DNA from: Plenodomus lindquistii
Lineage: Eukaryota > Ascomycota > Dothideomycetes > Pleosporales > Leptosphaeriaceae
Direction: 5' to 3'
DNA length: 64,000 nucleotides
Assembly (NCBI GenBank): GCA_025504975.1
Contig: JANUWI010000007.1
Location: 1,240,001-1,304,000 of the forward strand
The notes under the pieces were generated by a model. That model saw only the letters and a program-made list of their open reading frames with translations. It searched no databases and was not told where the DNA came from. A program made the translations under genes and the position numbers. Positions 52,054-64,000 of the stretch are shown here, in pieces (position 1 is the stretch's first letter; the number at the start of each line of letters is the position of its first letter).

Positions 52054-54759
52054 TATAAAAAAAAATTTTTTACTAGTAATAGTCTATATAATATTACTAA
52101 TTTATTTAAAAAAATTATTTAAATTTTTTAGTTAACTAGCTTTTAAAACTTTCTAGGTTCTAGTTTTAATTTATACTAATAAATTTATTAATAATTCTAA
52201 AACTAAATTTTTAAAATTTTTAGTTAACTAAAATTTATAAATTTAAACTTTTATAGTATTACTTGTTTAGATTATTTTTAAAAAAGTTATATTAAATAGC
52301 GCTAAAATAAAGATTTAAAAACTACTAATAATTTAGTAGAATTAAAAATAAAGCTAATACTTATTTTTATTAATAAATAATAAATTTTTTTTTATAAAAA
52401 AAAATAACTAGTTTTTATAGAAAGCTTTTAAATTTATTAAATATCTAAAATATAGAAAATAACTAATACTAGCGAATTAAAAAATAACTAAAATTAAATA
52501 AAAGCTAGATGTATTTTAGTAAAATTTAGAAATTTACTAACTATAATTTTTAATAATACTATAAAAATAATAGTCTAGCTATACACTAAATTAGTAGCTT
52601 TATAAACTAAAATAAAATTTATTAGAAAAACTTTTTTATTTAATAGTATTTCTAGACTTACTTTTATTTTTTACTAAAAACTTTTAGATTTATTAATATT
52701 ACTAGTTAACTAGATTACTTTCTAAACCTTTTTTTTATATTTTTAAAAAGCTAAATTTGTTAGAGCGCACTTTTTCTATTTTTAAATAATTAAATAAAAA
52801 AGATTTTATTTATAGATAATAGAAAGTTTTAATACTAGACTAATTTAAAATTAATAGTAACTACTACTATTCTAAATATATTTATATAGTACTAGTTTAA
52901 AGTAGTATTTCTAGTCTAGCTAAAAAGTATTTTAAATTTTAATATCTACTTAATAATAAAACTAACTACTTTTTTTTTATAAAAGCTATAATAGCTACGT
53001 TTAATAGATACTTTATTATAAATAATAAATAAACTAAAGTATAAATTACTTTTAACTAACTATATATAAATATAAATAAATTTTTTTTTATTTTTAAAAT
53101 ATATTTTTTAAACTATACTATAAAAAAATATATACTTTATTTAGAATAGATCTACTATATATAAATAAAAATAACTTCTAGTCTATATATTTTAAATTAA
53201 AAGTTTAAATATACTTAGAATAGTTTTTTTCTAGATATAATAAAGTACTTTACTACTTTTAATATAAAAAAAACCTATTTAAGAAAAAATTATTATTAGA
53301 ACTTTTTTTTTAATAGTACTAATAAATTCTAAGCTAGAACTATAGTATAACCTAGTTTAGATATATTTTAAAAAAAAACTTTATAAAATACTATATTTTA
53401 TATAGTTTTTTAAACTTTTTTATAATTAACTATAGTACTTTTATAGTAAGTAATAGCTACTTTAGTTTTTAATAAAGTACTAGATAACTACTATAACTAT
53501 AGTAAACTAGAATACTACTCTAATAAATATTTATTACTATAAATAAAAAAAATTATAATTAAAAATTACTCTAACTAATATTATAACGCTACTAAAATAC
53601 TAAATCTAGAGAAAAATTAGATAGAATATAAATAGTTCTAAAAGTATTATGCTATTTAAAATTAGATTAAAAATATAATTTATTAAATTTTAATTTTTTA
53701 AAACTATTTTAAAGTTTTTATTTTTTTATATCTATTATTGTATATAATCTAGGCGTAGGTATAAAACTACTATTATTTAGTAATACTAGCGTTTAAATTT
53801 TTTTTTTAAATTTATATATTAGTTTTTTTTATTTTTTTTACTTTAAACTAAAATTTATAAACTACTTTATCTAGTAATAGTTAGAAGGTTTAAAAACTTA
53901 TTTTTTTTACTAGTTATTAAATATATCTATCTTTATATAATTATAGATAGATAAAAGATTTTAAACTATCTATTAATTATACTAGATCTAGAAGTTTAGA
54001 ATATAATTATTAGAATATAATAGTTAAAAAGGTTTAAAACTCTACTAGATATAAATAGATTCTAGTTATAGTAGCTTACTATTTACTCTAAAATTTATAT
54101 CTCTACTCCTCTAATTTTTATATAATCTTATTAAAAAATACTAAAAAAGTATATTACTTTTAATTTTAAAAAATAAAACGCTCTATTAAAAAAGAAGTTA
54201 TATTAGAAAACTAGTAGTTTATGTTTTTTAATTAATTATATTTATAGAATTTTTAAAGCTTTATAATACTAGAATATTTTTTTTAGAGATATTAAAACTA
54301 AATTTATTTTAAAAAATTTTTAAAAGTTTTTCTAGTTTTTAAATTACTATTATTTCTACTAATACTTGTTATTTTAATATAAAAAAAGTAAAAAATCTTT
54401 TACTACTAGTCTATATAAAATTAACTAGATTTTTAATAACTATAATAAAAAAAATATTTAAAAAAATAACCATTTAATTTAGAACTAACTTTTTATTTAC
54501 TACTAGTAGTATTAGAACGTATTTAGTTTATTAGCTATAGAAAAACTACTTAAATACTAATTATATAATTATAAAATTATTCTAAATAAATTTTTACTTA
54601 ATAACTTTAGCTTGTTATATAAGTAAAATACTAAAAATTTAAAAATTATTAAAAAGTACATCTAGAAAAATTTATAGAAAGAATTTATAGAGATTTATTA
54701 TAGCTTTTTTACTTTTTTTATATTTTATATTTATAAATTTAATAAATTACTCTATATTT

Positions 54760-55085
54760 ATATTAACTACTATAAGTTTAACTAGCTTACTTAAAAAAAC
54801 GCCTATCTAATTTTAAAAATAGATAATTTACTAATCTATGTAAATAAAGCTAGAATCTTTACTAAATTTAATATTTAAATAGCTTTTAATAAAATCTATA
54901 TAGATTTAGAGTTTAGAAAATCTATTATTTTCTATACCTACTATAGATTATATAAGTATAAAATACTTTTTTTTAGTTTTTATAATAGCCTTTTTATTTA
55001 TTAAAAGTATATAAATAATATATTTATAAATTATTTAGATAATTTCTATAATATTTACTTAGATAATACTATTATTTAGTTTAAA
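54760..55085 (+). pseudogene. Reverse transcriptase remnant of element 1
   Basis: Reading in one frame gives a Gypsy-type RT palm with several stops: NKARIFTKFNI, AFNKIYIDLE, YKYKILFF and then IYLDNTII, where Y-L-D-N occupies the catalytic Y-x-D-D position. The gene cannot work. Confidence 0.82.
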
Positions 55086-55479
55086 AACGTTTAGAGCTAC
55101 TAATAATATATAAAATTTATTCTAGAAAAACTATAAAAAGTAGAACTATAAATAGTAATTAAAAAAAGTAAATTTTATATTATTTAAACTAAGTATTTAG
55201 AATATATTCTAACTAATAAAAAATAGAAGTAGATTTAAAAAAAGTAGAAATACTTTCTAACTAGATCTAACTTACTACTATAATAGGTATTAAATTTTTT
55301 TTAAACTTTATAAAATTTTATAAATAATTTATCTCTAAATTTTTATAAGTAGCTAATTTTATAATAGCTTTATAAAGCCCTTTAACACTATTTATATAGA
55401 CTAAAAATTATTAAAATAGCTTTAAAAAGCTAAAGTTTTTATTTCTAGTAATTCTAGTTCTATACTACTTTAATTCTAA

Positions 55480-55850
55480 TTATAATATAAAACTAGAAAC
55501 TAATATTTATAATAGAGTAGTAGCTACAATTATATTTTAAAAATATCTAGATAGTAAATAATACTCTATAGCCTTTTATAGTAAAATATTTACTAGAGTA
55601 GAGTTTAATTAGAAAATATATAATAAAAAACTATTTACTATTATTACTACTTTTAAAAAATAGAAAGTTAAACTAATTTTAGTTTAGTACTAAATCTAAG
55701 TATATACTAATTATTAATTCCTAAAATATTATATAAATATAAAAGTTCTAGAATAATAATAAACTAACTAGGCTAAATTTATAGCTTTTTTTAACGTTTA
55801 AATTAAATATACTCTAGGTAAAAATAATAAACACATAGATATTTTTAGTT
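55480..55850 (+). pseudogene. RNase H remnant of element 1
   Basis: IAFYSKIFTRVEFN, KIYNKKLFTII and VYTNYQ-like segments follow the Gypsy RNase H pattern (FYS-KL, N-Y-x-I-Y-D-K-E-L), ending in TLGKNNKHIDIFS where intact elements have a PGKxNxxADALSR motif. Several stops lie within. Confidence 0.75.
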
Positions 55851-58619
55851 AATAAAAATAGAATATAATTTTTTTTAAAATAGTTTAGTAAAATAATTAC
55901 TTTTTAGTTTTTTTTAATCTAGCTAGGCTATATAGCTATATTAACTCTAAACTTGTAAAGTAAAATCTAAAGTTCTTTCTATAAATAACTATTACTTTTT
56001 TTAACTAACTCTAATAATATTACTAGATTTTTTAGAGTTAATAGAAGCCCTATTAAAAAAAATGTAATAGTTTTTTAAAAAAAGTTGTATTTTACTACTT
56101 TTTTAGTATTAGATAAATAATAGACTTTTTTTTTATAGTAACTACTTTTATATTTCTCTAGACTTTTTATTTTATATATAATTTATTAGAAAAGTATATA
56201 ATTAAATATTAATAGTCTATTCTAGTACTATAAAAATTTACTAGTTATTTATATAATAATACTACTAGAAAAAAATAAAAGCTATTTATAAATAGTACGT
56301 ATATAACTACGTTATTTACTTAAAATTTTATTTAAAATAAACCTAAATATAAAAGTTTTTTTATTTTTTACTAATTTTAAAAAAACCTATATAATATTTT
56401 ATAATAAATCTTAAATTTTTCTCTAAAAACTAATATAGCTATAAGTAGATTCTAGTAATTATTTATTAATTTTTTAAATAAGTAATTATAATACTATACT
56501 ATAAAATAATAAATATTTAAAACTTTATTTAACTATTTATATAATAACTATACTAGTTTAAATATATTTCTAAAAGTATTATTTCTAACTATAGCGCCTA
56601 GTTTATTTTCTAATTCTAGTTTAATTTTTATTAAATTATAAATACTAAAATATAAGTTTTTATTACCTATTATAAATAAGCTAATAGCTAAACTAAAATT
56701 ATAAATAAATATAATTATAAATATCTATAGCTATTTATAATATACTACTAAAATAACTAAAATAAACTTTTTTTATTTATAAACTAAATCTAGATAATAT
56801 TTTTATATATATTAATAGAAATAGCTTTATACTAGCTTTTATATAGTTTTAAACTCTAATAAAGCTAGAACTAGTACTATTTAAAAGTAGCTAATTCTAT
56901 TAAAAATTTTAACTACTAGAAAGTTTATAATCTAGCTATTTAAATATATAATATTTAAAAATAGACTAAAATAAAATAAAAAAAGTATAAAACTAAATAT
57001 ATTTTACTATTAACGCCTATTAATACTCTATAAACTAGAAAATAGAAAGTAAAGTTTATTTTTTTACTACTAATCTAGTAACTTTAAAACTAAGCTAAAA
57101 GCTATTTAAACTATAAAAAAGTCTTTTTAAAATTCTAGAATAAATTAAGTATTTCTATAAATTTAAATCTTTTTTAAATTTTAAAATATATAACGTGTTT
57201 ATATTTTATATATTTTATAAAAATTCTAATAATTATTTTTTAGAATAAAAGGCTCTAAAGCTACTAGATACTTTTATATAAAGTATAAAAAAATAAAAAT
57301 TTAATAATTTTCTTACTAGTAAACCTATTTAAAATAAATTTAAATATAAAGCTAGCTAGGTAGAATATAATCTAAATCTAATCTAGTACCTAGCTTTTAA
57401 TTTTATAAGCTTTTTTTATAAACTATAAAATTTCTACTAGAAGTATTCTAATTATCTAGAACTTTTTTAGGTACTATATAAATAGCTTTAAATATTAAAA
57501 AACAATAAAAAATACATTATAATTAGTAAATAATTATATTTTATAAATTTAATAGTTTTTTTAATATTAATATATAAAAATTATAGCTAATATATATAAC
57601 TAGTATATAGTTTTTACTAATAAAACTTTTAGCCTAATAAAGTAACTATTATAAATAGATATAAAAGGTTTTTAAAATTTACCTATCTACTACTATAACT
57701 TTTTAATTTTTACTTTATTATTAAAAGCGTTATATAATTTATTTACTTTAAAATTTTTAGTATTTTTATATTCTAAAAATTTTCTATTAAGTTTATAAAT
57801 AGGCCTACGTTTTTTTTTACTACTAGAAAAATCTAGAGCTTTTTTAAAAAAAGTAGTAGCTAAAGCTACTATATTTTTCTAGAGAAACTATATTTTCTAG
57901 TATAAATTTAAAACCTTTTTATATAAATTTTAAAGCTTTTTTTATTATATATAGTAGTTTACTAGTATTATATTAGTTATATTAAAGCTAGTAATTTATA
58001 TAGTTAGTATTTATACTATAAAAGCTAATATCTTTATAGCTAAACTAGCTATAGCTTTTATATTTACAAGTTTAGTTTTAAATTTTATTATTTTATTTTT
58101 ATTAGCTAGTATAGCCTGTTTAGTAAAGTTTTTAGAATTATAAAGCGCTACTATAATTTAGTTATATTCTAGTTCTATATATATAAATATTTAAAAAAGT
58201 TAAAAAAAGCTTTAAATAAGTAGAAAAAAATAGCTACTTACTAGTTTTTAATTTTTATTTAAAAGTGTGTAATTAATATACTTTTTTAAACCTACTAATT
58301 TAAATAAATATATAAAGTTAAGTTTAATATAAAACTAGGCCTAAATAAAGTGTCAGTAAAAAACTTAATAAGCTAAAAGTATATATCTAGAGGTATAGAA
58401 AAAAATATTTATATAAAAGCTATTTAGTATTAGTATTAAAAGTAATAATAAATAGTAATAGATTACGTATAATAAAGATATAGAGTATAAAAAGAAAAAA
58501 AAAATTATAATATTTAAAAAATTATTATATTCTACTAGAGTAACTACTAGATTTAGTAGTTATTATAATAATTATTAATAATTAGTAAATAGAAAGTTAT
58601 ATTTACTTTAATAAAATAA

Positions 58620-59114
58620 TAATTGTAAAATAGACTTTATATAAAGGTAATATAAAAAATATTTAAATATAGAACTATTTTATTTAAAGTAGTAGGTAAT
58701 ATAATAAAGCTATATTCTATTATAATAATAAATTTTAGCTATAACAGTCTTTTTATAGACTACTTTTATCTTTCTCTATATAAATATATTAAAAATAGAA
58801 AACTATAGTAATTTTTATTAAAACTACTTTTATACTATACCTAGCCTAGATTCTACTAGAATTTCTACTCTACTATTACCTACGTGCTAATATAGTAGAG
58901 AAAAAAAAAACTTTATAAAAGTTTAGAGCTACTACTAAATTCTACTCTATATAGCTTACTTTATTAATAGAATTATAAATATATAATTTTTTTACTTTTT
59001 TATATAAAGTTTATAAAAATATAATTTATTTAGCTTTTTAATCTGCGCGTACTTCTATATACTTTTAAACTAATTTAAACGCTTTTTAGTATTTTATATT
59101 TTTAAACTATTATA
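58620..59114 (+). repeat. Right LTR-like direct repeat of element 1
   Basis: Partner of the repeat at 51560-52053. A TGTCAG at 58351, behind a purine-rich AAATAAAG, may be the true start of the right LTR, which would then be about 760 bp and the left copy truncated. The right edge abuts the large palindrome. Confidence 0.75.
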
Positions 59115-59794
59115 TAAATTTTATATGATTTTTTTTAAATATATATTTCTAGGTACTACTAGTATAATTAAATAAACAAATAAAATAGTACTAGACTTTT
59201 TAGTAGCTATAGATAATATATAAAACTCTATATAGTTTATTTTTAGTATTTTACTAGCTATAGCTATTCTAGAAGTAAATATTACTATAGTATAGTTTAC
59301 TATAATACTATATATACTAATTTATACTAATTTAAACTAAATTTAGCTATGTTAGTTTATTTATATTTTACTATAACTATAATTTAAATCTATTGCTTTA
59401 GCTAGTTCTAGTATTTTATAAATTATTTTATTAAACTTTAGTTTAATTCTACTATAGAAAATAATTTTTAATAAAATAAAATAGTTTATAATATACTAGA
59501 TCTAGCTAAAGCTATAAATTTAAATTATAGTTATAGTAAAATAAAAAAAACTCTAAAATAGCTAAATTTAAATTATATTAGTATAGATTAGTATATATAG
59601 TATTATAGTAAACTATACTATAGTAATATTTACTACTAGAATAGCTATAGCTAGTAGAATACTAAAAATATACTATATAAAATTTTATATATACTTTATA
59701 GCTACTATTAAATCTAGTACTATTTTATTTATCTATTTAAATATACTAGTAGCGCCTAGTCATATATACTAAAAAAAAGTAGTATAAAATTTAA
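59115..59794. repeat. Large imperfect palindrome, arms about 320 bp
   Basis: The sequence from about 59115 to 59434 matches the reverse complement of about 59466 to 59794, with a loop of about 30 bp. Anchor segments such as AGTAAATATTACTATAGTAT (59273 on) recur inverted on the other side (about 59616-59635). Outer tips (AAATTTTAT... and ...ATAAAATTT) also pair. It lies exactly between the right repeat of element 1 and the start of element 2. It may be a fold-back or inverted-repeat transposon, degraded by RIP. Confidence 0.85.
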
Positions 59795-62700
59795 CTTATA
59801 AAAGAATTTAGTATTTAGATTACAATTATTTATATTCTATTTAATTTATAAATAATTTATGTTAACAATTATTATATTATTTAAAAGTTATTTACTATAG
59901 TAAAATTAAACTAACGCGTAATAATATTAATATACTTTTATTAGAGAATTATTCTATATAGATTTATTATAATATAGAGTACTATTATTAACCTATAAAC
60001 TTTAAATACTTTCTATATATAGAAAAAGTAATTATTAATAGCTTTTTTTCTAATTATTATTTCTAATATTTTTAAATTACTTTTTATAAAATTAGATTTA
60101 GTATTAGTAAGTTAGTTAGTAATATACTCTATAAATAAATTAGTTATAGAAATAAATTAATTACTTTACTACAACTATAATATAGTATATAATTATAATA
60201 GTACTAATATTCTTTATAAATATAAAAATCTTTATAAATAGCTAGTATATAAAGTAACTAGTATTAAAAAAACTATAATAAATTAGTTTTTAGAAATAGG
60301 TAAGTATATAGGCGTTAAAGTTTAAAGTACTTAAATAGTAAAATTATACTTTTAAAAAAAGTAATAAAAATAATTAATTAACTAAATGTATTACTTATTT
60401 ATATATATAAATTATTAGGCTTTTAAATAGCTTTTTTTTATACTAAAATAGTCTATAAAGAGTTATTATAGGCTAGAGAGAGCTATAATACTTTATACTA
60501 AAGTATAAAAACCTCTAGCTCTCTACTTAGAACTAGAAGAGATTCTATAAATATGTAAAAAAAAGGTAAAAAGCAAAGTATAAAGCCTACTAGAGTTAGA
60601 AAAATAAAATAATAATAATTTATTTAATTTTAATTTCTAAATAGTATTTTTATCTATTTATTAGATACATTTTATTTATTTTATATTATCTATTATAGTA
60701 ATATTCTAATAAGTATTATATTTAAATTATTTAAACTACTATATATTTATAAAGTATAAATAATTAAAATAAATTATTAATTTTTTATAAAAAATTTTAA
60801 TAGTAATACTAGTAATATAAATATATTTCTATAGATATCTATAAATCTAGAGCTAGTACTAAATTTAAATTCTACTAGTATATAGTCTATATAGCCTATT
60901 AAATTTATAATATAAATTAATAAACTAACTATAAACTATAATAGCCTATAGTTATCTACTTTAAATAATAATATTAATAAAAGATTAAATATAAAAGTAG
61001 GCTTTTAAAAAGCACGTAAATAGTTATATTATAAATACTAATATAAAAAACTAGTAGATATTAATATATTCTAGGCCTATTAGTAAACTAAAAACTAGAA
61101 AAATATTATTTTTAAAAATACTAGTATATAAAGTATTATAGTAGTTACTTTTAATTTATTTATTAATTTATATTATCTAGAATTTTTTAACATTTTTACT
61201 AAAAGAAATATAGTAAAGTATAATTATTAGAAAAAAGATTATAAATTTTACTTTTTTAAAATACCTACTTATTTAAAAACTTAAGGGTAAAAGATAAATT
61301 TTAAATTTATTTATATTTTTAAAGTACTAAAGTCTCTCTAGTAGGCCTATAATAATTAAAAATAGTCTAAAATAGTCTATTTAGCTCTAATCTAGACTAA
61401 ATTAAAAATAGTTATACTAGATTTACTAAAAATACTTTTTAAAAAGTATTAACTAGCTTTTAAATTTTAAAAAAAAGCTAGTTAAAGTCTAAATTGGATA
61501 TCTATAAACCTTTAAACTTTTTTATAGCTAAATTAAAAAAGACTAGGCTATTTAAAACTACTAAAAATTTAAATATTAAAGTTTATTATAGTTTTATATA
61601 ATAATATCTATAAAAACTTTAGTTTATTTCTAGAAATTTAGTAAAATAGACTAGCTTTAGTAGAATAATTAGTAATAGTAATATACTAGTATAAAAAAGT
61701 ATTTACTAAAAATAAAACTAGTAAAAGTAATAAAAAAAAGTTTAATATTGAATAAAAAAAAGCTTTAAAAAAAAGTTCTATAAAAGTAAAAAAAAAGGTA
61801 AACTAGGCTATACTAGTTTAAAATAACTTTTTAAAAAATAGTTTAGTAAAAAAAATAGATAAAGTCTATTATTATAGCTAGAAAAAAATCTGTTATATTT
61901 AACTTAACTATTTAAAAAATAATAGAAGTAAAAAAACTCTAAAAAATTAAATTTAAAAAACAGTAAAAAGTAGAAAAACTAGATATAGTTTTTACTATTT
62001 ATAAAGCTTTAATTACTATAATTAATATAAAGTAGATTTTATCTAAAGCTTTTTAGCTAGAACTATTCTAGCTATTTATAATTAAATCTAGAATAGATTT
62101 ATTAAAATTTAAAAAAGCTTTACTAAATAGGAGCTTATAGCTAAATTTAATATTATAAATATTAATAAAAAAGATTAATTTTAATATTTTTTTATTTAAT
62201 TTTTATTACTAAAATTATAAATAAAAGCTAGCTAAAGTATATAGTATAACTTTTATTAAAGTTATTATTATTAATTTTAAAAGTTATAAATAAATGTAAA
62301 AGTTTTATTTATAGTATTTAACTTTTAAAATTTTTTTATATATCTAAAACTACTCTAAATAAATTATTACTTTTTAAAAGTTAATTATACTACGCAGTAA
62401 ATACTTTATAAAAATAAAAAAGTGAAAAACTAAAGTCTTTTTAAAAAAGTTATAGTAAAAAAAGCTAAATAGTTTAAATATATTATAGAAAACTTTATAA
62501 TGAATATTTATATATTTTATATTAGCTTTATAGTCTATAGTAATCTAGTATAGATTATATTTATATAAATACTACTAGAATATATAAATTTTATAGATAT
62601 AGTATTAAAAAAAGAATTATTAATTTTTTTTAACTATTGCCTTGCTAATTCTACTATCTAGATACTAAAAAAATATATACTACTATATTAACTACTATAT

Positions 62701-62929
62701 AATCTTTAAAAAATTAAATTTTAAATTTTAAAAAAGTATATAGATTATTATTTATTTAGAAGTTAAATATAGAGGTTAAAATCTCGAGTAAAAGTATTTA
62801 TTCTTTTTATAAAAAAAAGTACTAGTTTAAAACTATATATTAACTACTAAAGTTTTCATAAAATTATAGTAAAAAATAAATACCTACTACTTTTAATTAC
62901 AAAATTTTTAAAAAAACTAAATAAAGTAA

Positions 62930-63180
62930 ACATTTATATAAAGGTTAATATCTATAATATTTACTATAAAATTAGAATTAAAAAAAATATATAGAATATT
63001 GCTTTTGGAACTTAATATTAGCACTTTAAATACTTAGTAATATTTTTTAGACTTAGTAATACTCTAGTATAATTCTAGGCCTATATTAACTAAGCTTTAG
63101 TTAGTTTACTTAATATAACTTATATAGTATACTTTAATAATATTTTTATTTTTTTTAATAATAAAAATAAGTATAAAGTT
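62930..63180 (+). pseudogene. Reverse transcriptase remnant of element 2
   Basis: Gypsy RT palm read through stops: IYTKVNIYNIYYKIRI, NIAFGT, HFKYLVMFFRLSNT, AYIN and VYFNNIFI. The double Asp-to-Asn change in the catalytic motif comes from two GAT-to-AAT transitions. Confidence 0.8.
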
Positions 63181-63689
63181 TATGTATAAAAAATACCTAG
63201 CTAATTATATAAAACTAAACTATATATAAAGCTTTTAAAGTATAAATAGAAAATATAGTATATAAAGTACCTAGAGTATATTATTCTACTAAAAGAAATT
63301 TCTATTAATTTAAAATAGTTTAAAATAGTTTAAAACTAGCTATAACCTACTATAATATATAATATCTAAATATTTATTAAATTTATAAACTACTACTAGA
63401 GATTTATTATAAATTCTTTTAAAGTTAACGCTATTTTTTATAAAACTAATATAAAAGGCGCTAGAAGCGGCCTAAAGTAGACTATAAATAAAAAAAAACT
63501 AGGTATTTAATATTAGTACTAAAAGTAAAATAGCTTTTTAAAATATAAAAAATATTTTTCTAAAAGTATCTATATTAGTATATTTTAAAGGTAATAAAAA
63601 AATACGCCTAGAAGTTAATACCTCTAAACGCGTAATATATAGTATTCTAATCTAGTTAGTTCTAGAAAAAAGTAGAAAAGTCTAATAGA

Positions 63690-64000
63690 AACTAGTTAAC
63701 TTCTATTCGCGTAAACTAATTATAGTAGCATATAATTATAATACCTATAACTAACAATCGCTAGTTATAGTCTAGAGCCTAAAATATTAGTAATACTATT
63801 TTAAAACTATTTTATTTAAAATATTAATAGACTATAAAAACTTATAATAGTTTATAGAAATAAACACTTTTAACTATTAATAAATTAAATTCTATATAGT
63901 ATTATTATAATATAACTTTACTTTTTTTTATTAGCTAGATAAAATAAATCTAGTAAATAGACTTTTATAAAGGCTAGACTATATAGCTAAAGCTAGTAAG
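63690..64000 (+). pseudogene. RNase H remnant of element 2
   Basis: NFYSRKLIIVAYNYNTYN and QSLVIV, then DYKNL and INLVNRLL...RLDYIAKA, follow the Gypsy RNase H layout (FYSRKL, N-Y-D-x-Y, DHKNL, NPADGPSRRPDY-like end). Interrupted by stops and continuing to the window edge. Confidence 0.75.

Larger units (their letters stand above)
51560..59114 (+). mobile_element. Degraded Ty3/Gypsy LTR retrotransposon (element 1)
   Basis: Two long direct repeats offset by about 7063 bp flank the element. Inside, translation through stop codons gives reverse transcriptase (RIFTKFNI, then AFNKIYIDLE near 54850-54910, Y-L-D-N at 55056-55067) and RNase H (IAFYSKIFTRVEFN near 55567-55610, then TLGKNNKHIDIFS near 55812-55850) in the Gypsy order, with room downstream for an integrase that I could not read clearly. 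Orientation is plus. The second Asp of the catalytic Y-x-D-D is Asn, a G-to-A change as RIP causes. Gag is not recognisable. The outer limits are approximate, as homology of the left repeat fades before 51560. Confidence 0.82.
51390..64000. repeat. AT-rich, RIP-degraded repeat block
   Basis: From about 51390 to the end of the window the sequence is overwhelmingly A/T. CpA and TpG are almost absent, while TpA, CpT/ApG and a few CpG remain. This is the expected result of C-to-T change in CpA context on both strands, as in repeat-induced point mutation. No open frame of useful length exists. The transition is abrupt. At least two degraded Gypsy elements and a large palindrome are recognisable inside. 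Such blocks are typical of bipartite genomes of several Dothideomycetes, often at centromeres or subtelomeres; which applies here is unknown. Confidence 0.93.
59795..64000 (+). mobile_element. Degraded Ty3/Gypsy retroelement (element 2), cut by the window end
   Basis: Plus orientation. A possible Gag zinc-knuckle remnant lies near 61865-61910, then reverse transcriptase (IYTKVNIYN, KIRIKKNI, HFKYLVMFF, then Y-F-N-N at 63130-63141) and RNase H (NFYSRKLIIVAYNYNTYN near 63698-63750, ending NRLL and RLDYIAKA before 63996). Both catalytic Asp of Y-x-D-D read Asn. The integrase and right LTR would lie beyond the window. RT details differ from element 1, so it belongs to another Gypsy lineage. The left boundary is not determined; it may start within or just after the palindrome. 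Confidence 0.8.

Noticed and set aside
60460..60540. Short inverted repeat (CTAGAGAGAGCTA / CTAGCTCTCTA) inside the AT block
   Set aside because: May be part of an LTR end, but no second copy was found in the window and AT-rich DNA pairs easily by chance.
51390..64000. Host genes, tRNA genes or a CRISPR-like array in the AT block
   Set aside because: No open frames, no tRNA B-box consensus and no regularly spaced repeats; all readable protein traces are retroelement remnants.

Overview
This window looks like a piece of a filamentous ascomycete genome (Pezizomycotina, most likely Dothideomycetes; the class is an inference). Many genes are interrupted by short GT-AG introns of about 47-110 nt, often with CTAAC/CTGAC-type branch sites. 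The gene families are fungal: Vam7, Mal3/EB1, a DOMON-cytochrome b561 reductase, GtaA-type glutaminase, PL26 exo-rhamnogalacturonan lyase, AP-3 mu and fungal DUF families. A gene-dense, base-balanced part (1 to about 51.39 kb) changes abruptly into an extremely A/T-rich block (about 51.39-64 kb) almost without CpA/TpG, the usual mark of repeat-induced point mutation (RIP).

Layout. 1-9 kb: a secreted glycogen-debranching-like hydrolase, a Vam7-type SNARE, an SCP2-like/alpha-beta hydrolase with an odd third intron, and an EB1 family microtubule plus-end protein. 9-14 kb: gene-poor, holding a decayed pepsin-like aspartic protease with both catalytic motifs destroyed. 14-26.4 kb: a DOMON-b561 membrane reductase, an AlkB-type dioxygenase, an F-box/LRR protein ending in a CaaX box, a DUF7053 protein, a DUF1772 (anthrone oxygenase-like) membrane protein, a DUF7918 protein and a secreted glutaminase. 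26.4-33.9 kb: an orphan zone with two orphan ORFs separated only by an in-frame TAG directly followed by ATG, and a 795-residue low-complexity orphan. 33.9-42.7 kb: a VOC (glyoxalase-fold) protein, a 389-bp MITE inserted right behind its stop codon, a PL26 lyase, a DUF4267 membrane protein and an orphan with nine exact-length 14-residue repeats. 43-51.3 kb: compact housekeeping genes: AP-3 mu, a DUF4536/DMAC1-like protein, a HAPSTR1/C16orf72-like protein, an F-box protein, a DUF4149/TMEM205-like membrane protein, and two SAM methyltransferases that converge tail-to-tail 24 bp apart.

51.4-64 kb: remains of two Ty3/Gypsy retroelements, both on the + strand, with reverse transcriptase and RNase H still readable through many stop codons and with the RT Y-x-D-D motifs changed to Y-L-D-N and Y-F-N-N. 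A roughly 680-bp palindrome lies between them. The block begins only about 110 bp upstream of the start codon of an Efm4-like methyltransferase gene.

The genes do not form one metabolic cluster. Recurrent themes are secreted nutrient-scavenging enzymes (PL26, glutaminase, debranching-like hydrolase, dead protease), vacuolar/endosomal trafficking (Vam7, AP-3 mu) and protein methylation. I saw no CRISPR, rRNA or convincing tRNA gene. All calls come from reading translations and motifs by eye; no database search was run.
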